Assembly: GCA_903930225.1 (NCBI GenBank)
Contig: CAIYXV010000056.1
Location: 1-32,367 of the forward strand
Source of the DNA: an uncultured bacterium
GTDB taxonomy: Bacteria > Margulisbacteria > WOR-1 > XYC2-FULL-46-14 > WPAF01
Direction: 5' to 3'
Length of the DNA stretch: 32,367 nt
The position numbers and the translations under genes were made by a program. How positions within the stretch are numbered: the first letter of the stretch is position 1; each line of letters starts with the position of its first letter. The notes beneath the pieces are model-generated. The model was not told the origin of the DNA, searched no databases, and was given only the letters and a program-made list of their open reading frames with translations. Below, in pieces: positions 23,340-31,802 of the stretch.

Positions 23340-24086
23340 ATGGTCTGGCTTTACACAATGATAGCCGTCTTTATCGTCAGCTTGATCGGCTTTGCCGGCG
23401 CCTTGACCCTGCCGTTCAATGACGCGACATTAAGAAAGATCGTATTCTTCCTGGTTTCATTTTCGACCGGCGCTCTCTTTGGCGACGCGTTTATCCATCT
23501 TTTGCCCGAAGCGGTGGAAAAGTCGGGATTCACCCTCGAAGTTTCCCTAAGCCTGCTGGCCGGCATCATCGTTTTCTTTGTTCTGGAAAAATTGATCTTT
23601 TGGCGGCACTGCCATGTTGAGATATCTCCCGATCACCCCCACCCCTTCGCCTGGATGAACCTGATCGGCGACTGTCTGCATAATTCGATCGATGGAATGG
23701 TCATTGCCGGAAGTTTTCTCGCCAGCCCCGCCCTCGGCCTGGCCACCACCCTGGCCGTAGTATTCCACGAGATCCCCCAGGAGATCGGCAACTACGCGGT
23801 TTGCGTTCACGGCGGGTTTGATCGGGTTCGGGCGCTCCTCCTCAATTTTGGAGCGCAACTGACCGCTTTTATCGGCGCGCTGATCATTCTGCTTTTAAAT
23901 TTCAAGGGGGCCAATGTCACAACCTATCTGCTCCCATTCACGGCCGGGGGCTTTATTTATATCGCCGGTACGGACCTGATGCCCGAGCTTAAAAAAGAGA
24001 CCGAATTAATGCACACCCTCGTCCAATTCATCTCGATCCTGACCGGCATCGCGCTAATGCTTTTACTGCTTTATTTTGAACATTGA
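23340..24086 (+). CDS. ZIP-family divalent metal transporter
   Basis: 248 residues, about eight membrane helices. Metal-pathway motifs HNSIDG (114-119) and HEIPQEIG (143-150) are those of ZIP zinc/iron permeases. The variable loop between helices 3 and 4 has a His-rich cluster (HCHVEISPDHPHP, 90-102), often used for metal capture. Substrate is probably Zn2+, Fe2+ or Mn2+. Confidence 0.93.
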   Translation: MVWLYTMIAVFIVSLIGFAGALTLPFNDATLRKIVFFLVSFSTGALFGDAFIHLLPEAVEKSGFTLEVSLSLLAGIIVFFVLEKLIFWRHCHVEISPDHPHPFAWMNLIGDCLHNSIDGMVIAGSFLASPALGLATTLAVVFHEIPQEIGNYAVCVHGGFDRVRALLLNFGAQLTAFIGALIILLLNFKGANVTTYLLPFTAGGFIYIAGTDLMPELKKETELMHTLVQFISILTGIALMLLLLYFEH

Positions 24087-24102
24087 TTATTTAAATTCCT
24101 AA

Positions 24103-24131
24103 TTGACTATGATATTCCATCAAAGTATAAT
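24103..24131 (+). promoter_or_regulatory. Strong promoter of the 24155 gene
   Basis: TTGACT (24103-24108) and TATAAT (24126-24131) with an exact 17-nt spacer, followed by AAGGAG ahead of the ATG at 24155. It is the closest match to a consensus promoter in the window. Confidence 0.8.
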
Positions 24132-24154
24132 CGACTCATAAGGAGCGTGTATAA

Positions 24155-24982
24155 ATGCCAAAGAGGATTTTAGCTCTGTTTTTTGTTTGCCTGCTTCTGG
24201 CCCCATCATTTGCCGCATTAAAAGTATTGGAAAACCCACAGGGTGACGGCATCGTCAAGATCGGCGAAGATATTTCCGTCCCATTAGGCACCGACGTAAA
24301 GACCGTGGTCGCTATTCACGGTAACGTTAATGTCGCCGGAACGGTAAAAGAGGATGTTGTCGCGGTCGGGGGAAAAGTAACGCTTGAAAAAACCGCCAAT
24401 GTCATCGGCAACGTGGTTTCGATCGGCGGCAGCGTAGAAAAAGCGGTTGGAGCCAGCGTCAAAGGCGATATTACCGAAGTTCAATTGCCGGTTTCGGTCA
24501 TTACGAAGGGATTTGGCTGGGGGATCGCACTCTTCAGCGTTATGTCCTTTATCGCTTTTCTGGTCCTCGCCGCGGTTCTGGTCGCGATCTTCGGTAAATA
24601 TCTGGGTATCTCTTCGTACTATGTTGAAAGACAGCCCGGCCACGCCCTGCTTTGGGGTCTTTTATGGTGCGTGCTCATCATTCCGATCATCGTACTAATG
24701 GTTATAAGCATTATCGGAATACCTTTTATTCCATTGTTCTTATTAATACTGGCGTCAGCTTGCGTGTTCGGTTATATCGCCGCGGCGCAGCTGATCGGCA
24801 AGATCTTCCTGCGGTATATCAGACAGTATAATAGACCTATGATGGCCGAGGTCTTGACCGGCCTGGTCCTGCTCTTTATTATAAGCCTCCTGCCGGTCTT
24901 CGGCTGGATAGTAAAAGCGCTGTTTGGTATTATGGGATTGGGCGCGACCGTAATGACGAGGTTTGGGACCGAGAACGGTTAA
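24155..24982 (+). CDS. Secreted bactofilin-like beta-repeat plus membrane domain protein
   Basis: 275 residues. Signal peptide (ILALFFVCLLLAPSFAA); then about 80 residues of regular short repeats (VAIHGNVNVAGTVKEDVVAV, GGKVTLEKTANVIGNVVSIGG, SVEKAVGASVKGDITEV) like the right-handed beta-helix of polymer-forming/bactofilin-type proteins; then four hydrophobic helices with a GIPFIPLFL turn. This layout is seen in uncharacterised bacterial envelope proteins; the function is unknown. It has its own strong promoter. Its stop codon directly abuts the dxr stop. Confidence 0.7.
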   Translation: MPKRILALFFVCLLLAPSFAALKVLENPQGDGIVKIGEDISVPLGTDVKTVVAIHGNVNVAGTVKEDVVAVGGKVTLEKTANVIGNVVSIGGSVEKAVGASVKGDITEVQLPVSVITKGFGWGIALFSVMSFIAFLVLAAVLVAIFGKYLGISSYYVERQPGHALLWGLLWCVLIIPIIVLMVISIIGIPFIPLFLLILASACVFGYIAAAQLIGKIFLRYIRQYNRPMMAEVLTGLVLLFIISLLPVFGWIVKALFGIMGLGATVMTRFGTENG

Positions 24983-26119
24983 TTAAACCGCTTCTCTTGC
25001 CCAGCGGTCCGCTTCGAGGATATTCTCGAGCGTCGGGTCGGCTACGATCTGGTGTTTATCCATCTTTTCGCGGATCTTGACCGCGATATCTAGATAACCT
25101 ATTTTGCCCTTCAGGAAAAGCTTTACCGCTTCCTCGTTGGCGGCGTTCAATACCGCGGGCATAGTGCCTCCCCTTCTTCCGGCCGCGTAAGCGAATTCCA
25201 GGCAGGGGAATTTTTCCTTGTCCGGTTTCAGGAAGTTCATGGTCCCGACCTTAACCAGATCAAGCCGCTCCCACAGATTGGGGCTTCTCTCCATCCCGAA
25301 AAGGGCGTACTGGATCGGGACGCGCATGTCGGGAGCGCCCAGCTGCGCCTTGACCGACCCGTCAACGAACTCGACTAAGGAATGGATCACGCTCTGCGGA
25401 TGGACGACCACTTCGATCTTCGAAAAATCCAGTCCGAACAGGTGGTGCGCCTCGATCACTTCGAACCCTTTGTTCATTAAAGTTGCGGAATCGATCGTGA
25501 TCTTCGGCCCCATCTTCCAGGTCGGATGGGCCAGCGCTTCTTTCGCGGTCATCTTCGAAAGTTTTTCCAGCGGCGTTTTCAGAAAAGGGCCGCCGGACGC
25601 GGTCAATATTATCTTTTTTACCTTTTCCGGTTTCTCGCCGACCAGGCACTGCGCGATGGCTGAATGCTCGGAATCGATCGGAAAGACCTTTATTTTCGCG
25701 GCCTTCACTTCTTCCATGAATATTTTTCCGGCGGTGACCAACACTTCCTTGGTGGCCAGCGCGATGCTTTTGCCCGCCCTGATCGCTTCCAGCACCGGAA
25801 CAAGCGTGAGCGCGCCGGGGACCGCCACCACCAGCAGTTCCACTTCTTTCGCGACCGCGACCGCCCGCAGGCCTTCCTCGCCAATTAGAATGCTAATTTT
25901 TACCGCGCCCAGCTTTTCTTCCACTTTTGCCTTTACCGCATCCGTCGCGACCGAAACCAGCGCCGGATTGTATTTTTTTATCTGCTCAACGATCAGGTCG
26001 ACTTCATCCTTTGCCGCTATCCCCACGACCCTAAACGAGCTGGGAAAAGCGGAAACGATCTCCAGCGTCTGCCGTCCGATCGATCCGGTCGAGCCCAAAA
26101 TGGATATGTTTTTTTTCAT
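24983..26119 (-). CDS. dxr: 1-deoxy-D-xylulose 5-phosphate reductoisomerase
   Basis: NADPH-dependent second step of the MEP isoprenoid pathway. 378 residues: nucleotide-binding GSTGSIGRQTLEI at the N-terminus, catalytic/metal region FPIDSEHSAIAQCL, ILTASGGPF, TIDSATLMNKGFEVIEAHHLF and VVHPQSVIHSLVEF. Its ATG overlaps the stop of the ABC ATPase gene by 4 nt. In many bacteria dxr sits with cdsA or rseP; here it ends the ABC importer run instead. Confidence 0.97.
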   Translation of the reverse strand: MKKNISILGSTGSIGRQTLEIVSAFPSSFRVVGIAAKDEVDLIVEQIKKYNPALVSVATDAVKAKVEEKLGAVKISILIGEEGLRAVAVAKEVELLVVAVPGALTLVPVLEAIRAGKSIALATKEVLVTAGKIFMEEVKAAKIKVFPIDSEHSAIAQCLVGEKPEKVKKIILTASGGPFLKTPLEKLSKMTAKEALAHPTWKMGPKITIDSATLMNKGFEVIEAHHLFGLDFSKIEVVVHPQSVIHSLVEFVDGSVKAQLGAPDMRVPIQYALFGMERSPNLWERLDLVKVGTMNFLKPDKEKFPCLEFAYAAGRRGGTMPAVLNAANEEAVKLFLKGKIGYLDIAVKIREKMDKHQIVADPTLENILEADRWAREAV

Positions 26120-26886
26120 GGGAGCAGCACCATCCTCGCGTGTTTTGTTTTCGGGTTTTTCCTTACCTCTGCTTTAACCCGGTAAGCTTTCCAAATGTTT
26201 TCCTTTGTCAGCACCTCGTCCGGCCGGCCAAAGGCAACGATCTCTCCCTTTTTCATCAAGATCAGCCGCTGGCAGAAGCGCGACGCCATGTTGAGGTCGT
26301 GGAAGGTCGAAACGATCGTGCGCTGGTAGCGCAGTTTGCGCAGTATCTTTAATATCTTCATCTGGTACCGAATGTCCAGATGCGAGATCGGCTCGTCGAG
26401 CAGCATCAGGTGCGGCTCCTGCGCCAGGGCGCGCGCGATCACCGCCCGCTGGAATTCGCCGCCCGAAAGTTCTGAAAGCTTTTTGTCCGCGATTTCCTCT
26501 ATGCCAACCTCGCCGATCGCCCATTTCGCGATATCGACATCGTCCTGATTAACAAAATCGAACCTTTCAAGATAAGGGGTCCGGCCCAAAAGCACCAGGT
26601 CAAGCACCGTGATCCCTTCCACCGGTTCCATCAACTGCGGCACCAGCGCGACCTCCCGGGCAATATCGCGGCGGGAGAGTTCTTTAAGGTTCTTCCCATA
26701 GACCGAGATCTCTCCGCTCTTTATCTTAATAATCCCCGACAGCGCGCGCAGTAGAGTGGTCTTGCCGCATCCGTTGGCGCCTACAATACCGACGAATTCG
26801 CCGAGCTTAATCTCGAATGATATCCCCTGCAGAATGGTCTTTTCCCCGTAGCCGCAGACCAGGCCCGAAACGCCCAGCGCCGTCAT
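26116..26886 (-). CDS. ABC transporter ATPase, iron-chelate/B12 type
   Basis: 256-residue ATP-binding subunit of a type II importer. Walker A GANGCGKT (36-43), Q-loop VALVPQ, signature LSGGEFQRAVIARALAQEPHLM, Walker B LLLDEP with following D-loop and the switch His in STFHDLNMA. Closest to the BtuD/FecE/HmuV group. 4-nt overlaps on both sides, with the permease gene before it and dxr after it. Confidence 0.93.
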   Translation of the reverse strand: MTALGVSGLVCGYGEKTILQGISFEIKLGEFVGIVGANGCGKTTLLRALSGIIKIKSGEISVYGKNLKELSRRDIAREVALVPQLMEPVEGITVLDLVLLGRTPYLERFDFVNQDDVDIAKWAIGEVGIEEIADKKLSELSGGEFQRAVIARALAQEPHLMLLDEPISHLDIRYQMKILKILRKLRYQRTIVSTFHDLNMASRFCQRLILMKKGEIVAFGRPDEVLTKENIWKAYRVKAEVRKNPKTKHARMVLLP

Positions 26887-27833
26887 CCGCCCCTCCTTGT
26901 CCGCAGTACCCAGATAAAGAACGGAGCTCCGATCAAAGACATTACGATCCCGACCGGGAGCTCGACCGGGGAAAGCGCGGTGCGCGCGACCGCGTCCGCT
27001 ATCATCATCAGCAGCGCGCCGCTTAAAGCGGAGAATACTACCAGGGAGCGGTAATTGGGGCCGATGATCATCCTCACAAAATGCGGCACGATCAGGCCAA
27101 CAAAGCCGATTAGTCCGGAGACCGATACCGCCGCCGCCGTCATAAGCGTTGCCGCCACGATCATTATCACCCTGATCCTTTCAACCTCCACTCCCAGGGT
27201 GTAGGCTATCTCCTCCCCCAGCAGCAGCGCGTTCAATTCCTTGGAATAAAAATAAGCGATCAAAAGTCCTACGACCGCGTACGGCAGGACCGTAAAGACA
27301 TCCCGGTAGCCGGCGGCGGAAAATGAGCCGAGCAGCCAGAAGTAGATCGATTGCAACTGTCCGGACATTATAATGATCAGCGCCAGCACCGCGGAAGCAA
27401 AAGCGGAAACGGCCACTCCCGCCAGGATCAGCGTTTCCGGGGTCGTCCGGTCCGCCGCTTTTGATAGGTTATAGACCGTAAGCACCATGATCAGGGCAAA
27501 GACGAAAGCGAAAAGCGGGACCGAGCTCATTCCCAGAAAAACGAACGAATAATTAGCGGCGATCGCGATCGCCGCGCCTACCCCTGCCCCCGACGAAACG
27601 CCAAGGATGTATGGATCGGCCAACGGGTTCTTCAATATTCCCTGGAGCATGACGCCCGATGTAGCAAGCATGACGCCGACCAGGGCGGAAAGCAAGACGC
27701 GAGGCAGGCGGATCTGCCAGAGGATCGGGCTTTTTACCGTTTCGCCGGGCGAAAGCCAGACCGAACCGACAAAAAGCAGTGCGATCGAGACCACGATCAG
27801 CGACAGGATCAGATAATAAGCTTTTCTTTTCAT
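26883..27833 (-). CDS. FecCD/BtuC-family ABC permease
   Basis: 316-residue membrane subunit with about nine to ten helices. Family motifs: RLPRVLLSALVGVMLATSGVMLQGILKNPLADPYILGVSSGAG near the N-terminus, LLGEEIAYTLGV (coupling region), GLIGFVGLIVPHFVRMI and the C-terminal ELPVGIVMSLIGAPFFIWVL. It would import cobalamin, haem or a ferric siderophore. 4-nt overlaps with both neighbours. Confidence 0.93.
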   Translation of the reverse strand: MKRKAYYLILSLIVVSIALLFVGSVWLSPGETVKSPILWQIRLPRVLLSALVGVMLATSGVMLQGILKNPLADPYILGVSSGAGVGAAIAIAANYSFVFLGMSSVPLFAFVFALIMVLTVYNLSKAADRTTPETLILAGVAVSAFASAVLALIIIMSGQLQSIYFWLLGSFSAAGYRDVFTVLPYAVVGLLIAYFYSKELNALLLGEEIAYTLGVEVERIRVIMIVAATLMTAAAVSVSGLIGFVGLIVPHFVRMIIGPNYRSLVVFSALSGALLMMIADAVARTALSPVELPVGIVMSLIGAPFFIWVLRTRRGG

Positions 27834-28636
27834 CTGTTAATGAACCCGTGTATTTTTTCGATCGCGTCAACGATCCTCGGGCCCGGGCGGGAAATAATAT
27901 CGGGATCGATGAACAGTATTCTATCATTTTTGACCGCGGTTAGCTTCTGCCAAACCGGATCATTAAATAGTGCTTCTCTCGGGACCAGACCATCCGGAAT
28001 TATTATAAATTGCGGGTCGATCCGATAGAGCACTTCCAGATTGATCTCCGGATAAGGCGCCCGGGCGAAGCCTACGGCATTATATCCACCCGCGATATTT
28101 ATCATGTCATTGATGAAGCTGTTGTTCCCCGCCGCCATCAGCGGCTTATAGCCGACCACCACCAGCACCGATTGTTTATTCTTGAAAAAGATATCGGCTT
28201 CCATCGTCGACATTCTTTTTTCCATGTCCCCGGTCAATTTTGTCGCTTCCGCGGTCGCGCCGCAGACCCGGCCAATCTCCATTATCGAATCCAGGGTCTC
28301 CTTTATGTTATGCGGATTAATGGTTATGACCGGCAGGTTGTGCTTTTTTAAGTTTTCAACGTCTCTCCGCTGCGCGTCTTCCAGCATGATGACCAGGTCC
28401 GGCATCAGGTAGATCACCTTTTCCAGATTTACCGTTTCCCTCCCGATCTTCTCGATCTTTTTTGCCTCGGGAGGATAATCGTCGTTCTGCGTCACTCCCA
28501 CCACGGATCCGCCAAGCCCCAGAGCAAAAAGCGTTTCGGTAATGCTGGGCATGGTCGAGATGATCCTTTTAGGAAAAGCGGAAGCTGAAACGGCAAGCAA
28601 TAAAAGCAGGAGAATTGCCGCCGAGGACTTCCTCAT
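27830..28636 (-). CDS. Periplasmic substrate-binding protein, BtuF/TroA-like
   Basis: 268 residues. Signal peptide ending around SASA, then two-lobe class III binding-protein features: RIISTMPSITETLFALGLGG then VVGVTQNDDYPPEAK, the DLVIM of the first lobe, a connecting helix, FINDMINIAGGYNAVG and PRIVDAIEKIHGF at the end. RIISTMPSITE and the DDYPPEA loop are most like BtuF (vitamin B12), but haem or iron-chelate binding cannot be excluded. No lipobox, so it should be soluble in the periplasm. It overlaps ftsK and the permease gene by 4 nt each. Confidence 0.88.
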   Translation of the reverse strand: MRKSSAAILLLLLLAVSASAFPKRIISTMPSITETLFALGLGGSVVGVTQNDDYPPEAKKIEKIGRETVNLEKVIYLMPDLVIMLEDAQRRDVENLKKHNLPVITINPHNIKETLDSIMEIGRVCGATAEATKLTGDMEKRMSTMEADIFFKNKQSVLVVVGYKPLMAAGNNSFINDMINIAGGYNAVGFARAPYPEINLEVLYRIDPQFIIIPDGLVPREALFNDPVWQKLTAVKNDRILFIDPDIISRPGPRIVDAIEKIHGFINR

Positions 28637-30855
28637 TCAATCCCGAACGATGACTTGAGGGTTTCCCGGCTGGCGAGGATGCGGCGGGGCTTGTTATCCC
28701 CTTCGGGTTTGGTAACGATGCCCGCGCCTTCGATCTCGTCCATTAACCGGGCAGCGCGGTTGTAGCCGATCCTCATTTTGCGCTGAAGGTAAGAGGTCGA
28801 AGCCACTCCCGATTCGACCACCAGCTTGGCCGCCTCGGTAAAAAGGTTATCGCGCCCGGCGGCATCGGTTTCGTCCAAGCTATGGGTCTCTCCGTCCGGC
28901 AGTTTGAGCGCCGCGATCTCTTCCAGATATTCCGGTTCGGCCTGGTCCTTGATGAACTTTAAAATGCGTTCCTGTTCGGCATCGGTCACGAACGAGCCCT
29001 GAAGCCTCACCGGTTTCATCGCTCCGATGGGATTGTAAAGCATGTCGCCGCGACCGAGCAGTTTTTCCGCGCCAGACATATCGAGGATCACGCGCGAATC
29101 GATCTGTGTGGCCACCGCAAACGCGATGCGGGAAGGGATGTTTGCCTTGATCAGACCGGTAATGACGTCGACCGACGGGCGCTGGGTGGCAATGACAAGG
29201 TGGATCCCGGTGGCGCGCGCCATTTGCGCCAGCCGGCAGATGGTGGTCTCCACATCGGCCGCCGCCGCCATCATTAGATCGGCCAGCTCGTCGACGATCA
29301 CTACGATCATCGGAAGCCGGTCTTCCTTGGGCACGCGCGAGTTGAAATGCTCGAGGTTCTTTGCGCCTGTGTCGTGGAAGGTCTTGTACCTTCTTTCCAT
29401 TTCTTTCACTACCCAGTATTTAAGCGTCATCGCCGCGCGGCGCGCCTCGGTCACGACCGGGGCCAGAAGATGGGGGATGTCATTATAGCTGCTGAGCTCC
29501 ACCATCTTCGGATCGATCATGATGAACTTCACTTCGTCCGGCTTGGCGCGCATGAGAATGGAGATGATCAGGGAATTCACGCAAACCGATTTGCCGGACC
29601 CGGTCGTTCCCGCGATCAGAAGATGCGGCATTTTTCCCAGGTCGCCGTAGATCGGCGAACCGGCCAGGTCCTTCCCCAGCCCCACAAAAAGTTTTGACGG
29701 GTTTTTCTGGAATTCGTTCGTCTTGAGGATCTCCTTGAGCCTTACCGGCGTCACATAGGTATTGGGAACTTCGATCCCGACCACTGATTTTCCCGGCACC
29801 GGGGCCTCGATCCTTACCCCCTGCGCGGCGAGATTTAAAGCAATATCGTCGGCCAGGTTGGCGATGCGCGAAACCTTCACCCCGGGGCCGGGCTGAAGCT
29901 CGTACCGGGTGACCGCGGGACCCTGATAGATCGAGACCACTCTGGCTTCCACCCCGAAAGATCCCAGCGTCTCCTCAAGCAGGCGCTGGCGCATCTCGGT
30001 CACTTCCCGCAGCTTGCCCTGCCGCTCGCGGTCCTTCTCGGTCGGATCATCAAGCAGATCGACCGGCGGCAGTTTGTACTTGGCGTAGTTCTTTCTCTGT
30101 CTTGCTTCCTGGCTGTCGGTATCGACCACCACCACTTCTTCCATTACATCCGATCTTTTCGCGGTCTGTGTTTGTGACTCAACTTCCATGTGAATGGGCG
30201 CCGGGAATTCCACCACCTCTTTGGGCATTTCTTTGATCAGCGTCATCTGGGCGGCGATCGACTTGGTGTCTTCGGGAATGATCAGTCTTTCTTTTTTATC
30301 CCTGACCGGCTTTTTCCTCTCCGGCAACCGGGGAAGCGTGAGCACGGTCGAAAGGTAAGCGAGCAGCCCCATCACGGTGACGTTCAATACCAAAAGAACA
30401 GAGATAAAAGCCAGCGCGATTAGTAGAATGTAGGCGCCAATGTTGCCGATCGTGCGCTCAAGCGCATATTTAATACAGAACCCGATGAACCCGCCCGCTC
30501 CCTGGATGACCGTATACTTGGCCTCGGCTTTAAAATAAAGCGGCGAATAAAACTGCGCGGAAGTGATGAACGTGATGAACAGGATGGAAAGACCGGTCAG
30601 ACGGATCCTTAATTCTTTGATCTCCCGGCGAAAGAGCATGATCGCGCCGTACAATCCGATGAAAAAAGGAAGGATATAGATCCCCATCCCCAGGATCGAA
30701 CGGAAAGCCAGTTTGACAATGTAAAGCCCGACCAATCCGGTCGATGAGGAAAAGTTTGACACTAAAATGAAGATCGAGAACGCGATCAATAATATCCCGG
30801 CCAGATCCTGCTGGAAAGGGGAAGGCTCGAATTTTTCATTCTTCTTTTTGGCCAC
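28633..30855 (-). CDS. ftsK: FtsK/SpoIIIE-family DNA translocase
   Basis: 740-residue septal DNA pump that clears and aligns chromosome ends at division. Four to five N-terminal membrane helices (residues 1-180), a short linker, the alpha/beta motor with Walker A GTTGSGKS (Lys422), Walker B IVVIVDELADLMM, RPSVDVITGLIKANIPSRIAF, and a C-terminal gamma winged helix (STSYLQRKMRIGYNRAARLMDEIE) that reads KOPS-like sequences. The linker is short compared with E. coli FtsK. Start is GTG with TATAAT 6 nt upstream and no Shine-Dalgarno, predicting a leaderless message. Its stop overlaps the start of the binding-protein gene. Confidence 0.96.
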   Translation of the reverse strand: MAKKKNEKFEPSPFQQDLAGILLIAFSIFILVSNFSSSTGLVGLYIVKLAFRSILGMGIYILPFFIGLYGAIMLFRREIKELRIRLTGLSILFITFITSAQFYSPLYFKAEAKYTVIQGAGGFIGFCIKYALERTIGNIGAYILLIALAFISVLLVLNVTVMGLLAYLSTVLTLPRLPERKKPVRDKKERLIIPEDTKSIAAQMTLIKEMPKEVVEFPAPIHMEVESQTQTAKRSDVMEEVVVVDTDSQEARQRKNYAKYKLPPVDLLDDPTEKDRERQGKLREVTEMRQRLLEETLGSFGVEARVVSIYQGPAVTRYELQPGPGVKVSRIANLADDIALNLAAQGVRIEAPVPGKSVVGIEVPNTYVTPVRLKEILKTNEFQKNPSKLFVGLGKDLAGSPIYGDLGKMPHLLIAGTTGSGKSVCVNSLIISILMRAKPDEVKFIMIDPKMVELSSYNDIPHLLAPVVTEARRAAMTLKYWVVKEMERRYKTFHDTGAKNLEHFNSRVPKEDRLPMIVVIVDELADLMMAAAADVETTICRLAQMARATGIHLVIATQRPSVDVITGLIKANIPSRIAFAVATQIDSRVILDMSGAEKLLGRGDMLYNPIGAMKPVRLQGSFVTDAEQERILKFIKDQAEPEYLEEIAALKLPDGETHSLDETDAAGRDNLFTEAAKLVVESGVASTSYLQRKMRIGYNRAARLMDEIEGAGIVTKPEGDNKPRRILASRETLKSSFGIE

Positions 30856-30861
30856 GGAGTT

Positions 30862-30890
30862 ATTATATCAAAAATCCGAACGGTTTCCAA
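30862..30890 (-). promoter_or_regulatory. Promoter of the ftsK-ABC-dxr operon
   Basis: Extended -10 TG-A-TATAAT (hexamer 30862-30867), -35 TTGGAA (30885-30890), spacer exactly 17 nt. The predicted start site coincides with the G of the ftsK GTG. It separates ftsK from secF by 80 nt. Confidence 0.65.
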
Positions 30891-30935
30891 CCATTGTGGG
30901 GTAACAGGTAAGCCTTAAATAACGGGAGTTTCCGG

Positions 30936-31802
30936 CTACTTCCTTCCGCCGAACAGCACTACGATGGGAGAAGCGATGAAGATCGAAGAGTAACAGCCGA
31001 AGCTGAACCCGATCAGGAGCAGGATGCACAGGTCGCGCGTATTTTCCCCTCCGAAGATCAGGAGCGAGAGCACCATCACGATGACGGTCAGGACGGTATT
31101 GATGCTTCGCGCCAGGGTCGACATGATCGACTGGTTGACCAGATCGGCGAACGGTTTTTTAAGCGCGCCCGGTTTTCTCAAGTCTTCCCGGATGCGGTCA
31201 AAGATCACCACGGTATCGGTAATGGAATAACCGAGGATCGTGAGTATGCCCGCTACGAAAGTCACATCAATATTGCGGTAAAGGAACGCCATGAATCCGG
31301 TGGTGATGATGGCGTCATGAAGCAGGGCCAGCACGCCGGCCAGCGCGTAGATGAATTCGAAACGGAAAGAAAGATAGAGCAATATCAGGCCGTCGGCCAG
31401 AAGGATCGCCCAGAGCGCCTGGGTCCGCAATTCCGCGCCGATCACCGGACCGATGGTGTCTGCTTCGAGGAGCTCTACTCCGCCCAGTTTTTGTCCCGCT
31501 TCGTCGACGATCTTCTGGCGGAGTTCCGGATCGATCGGTTCCAGCCGTATCAAAAAGTCATTGTCGCCGGATTTCTGGATGCCGGCATCGCCCATTTTGT
31601 ATTCATCCAGGATCCCGCGCACCTGTCCGACATTGACCGGCTGGGTGAAACGTAGATTAAGAATTGTGCCGCCGGTAAAATCGATCCCGAAGTTCATGAC
31701 TTTGCCGCGCACCATGCCGTTAAAGGCTAGCGTCAGCACGCTCAGAACGATCAGCGCTCCCGAAAACATAAACCACAGCCGATATTTTTTTATTATGTTC
31801 AT
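30936..31802 (-). CDS. secF: Protein translocase subunit SecF
   Basis: 288-residue RND-type membrane protein that, with SecD, uses the proton or sodium gradient to help Sec export. N-terminal helix, then NFGIDFTGGTILNLRF (the FTGG motif), periplasmic P1 region, and the C-terminal five-helix block with GYSITDTVVIFDRIREDLRK and STLARSINTVLTV. Its start overlaps the secD stop by 4 nt. Confidence 0.96.
   Translation of the reverse strand: MNIIKKYRLWFMFSGALIVLSVLTLAFNGMVRGKVMNFGIDFTGGTILNLRFTQPVNVGQVRGILDEYKMGDAGIQKSGDNDFLIRLEPIDPELRQKIVDEAGQKLGGVELLEADTIGPVIGAELRTQALWAILLADGLILLYLSFRFEFIYALAGVLALLHDAIITTGFMAFLYRNIDVTFVAGILTILGYSITDTVVIFDRIREDLRKPGALKKPFADLVNQSIMSTLARSINTVLTVIVMVLSLLIFGGENTRDLCILLLIGFSFGCYSSIFIASPIVVLFGGRK

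Noticed and set aside
25218-26177. 319-codon plus-strand ORF opposite dxr
   Set aside because: It is the antisense of a confidently assigned dxr, extends past its start and has a Ser/Thr-rich composition typical of reverse-frame shadows.
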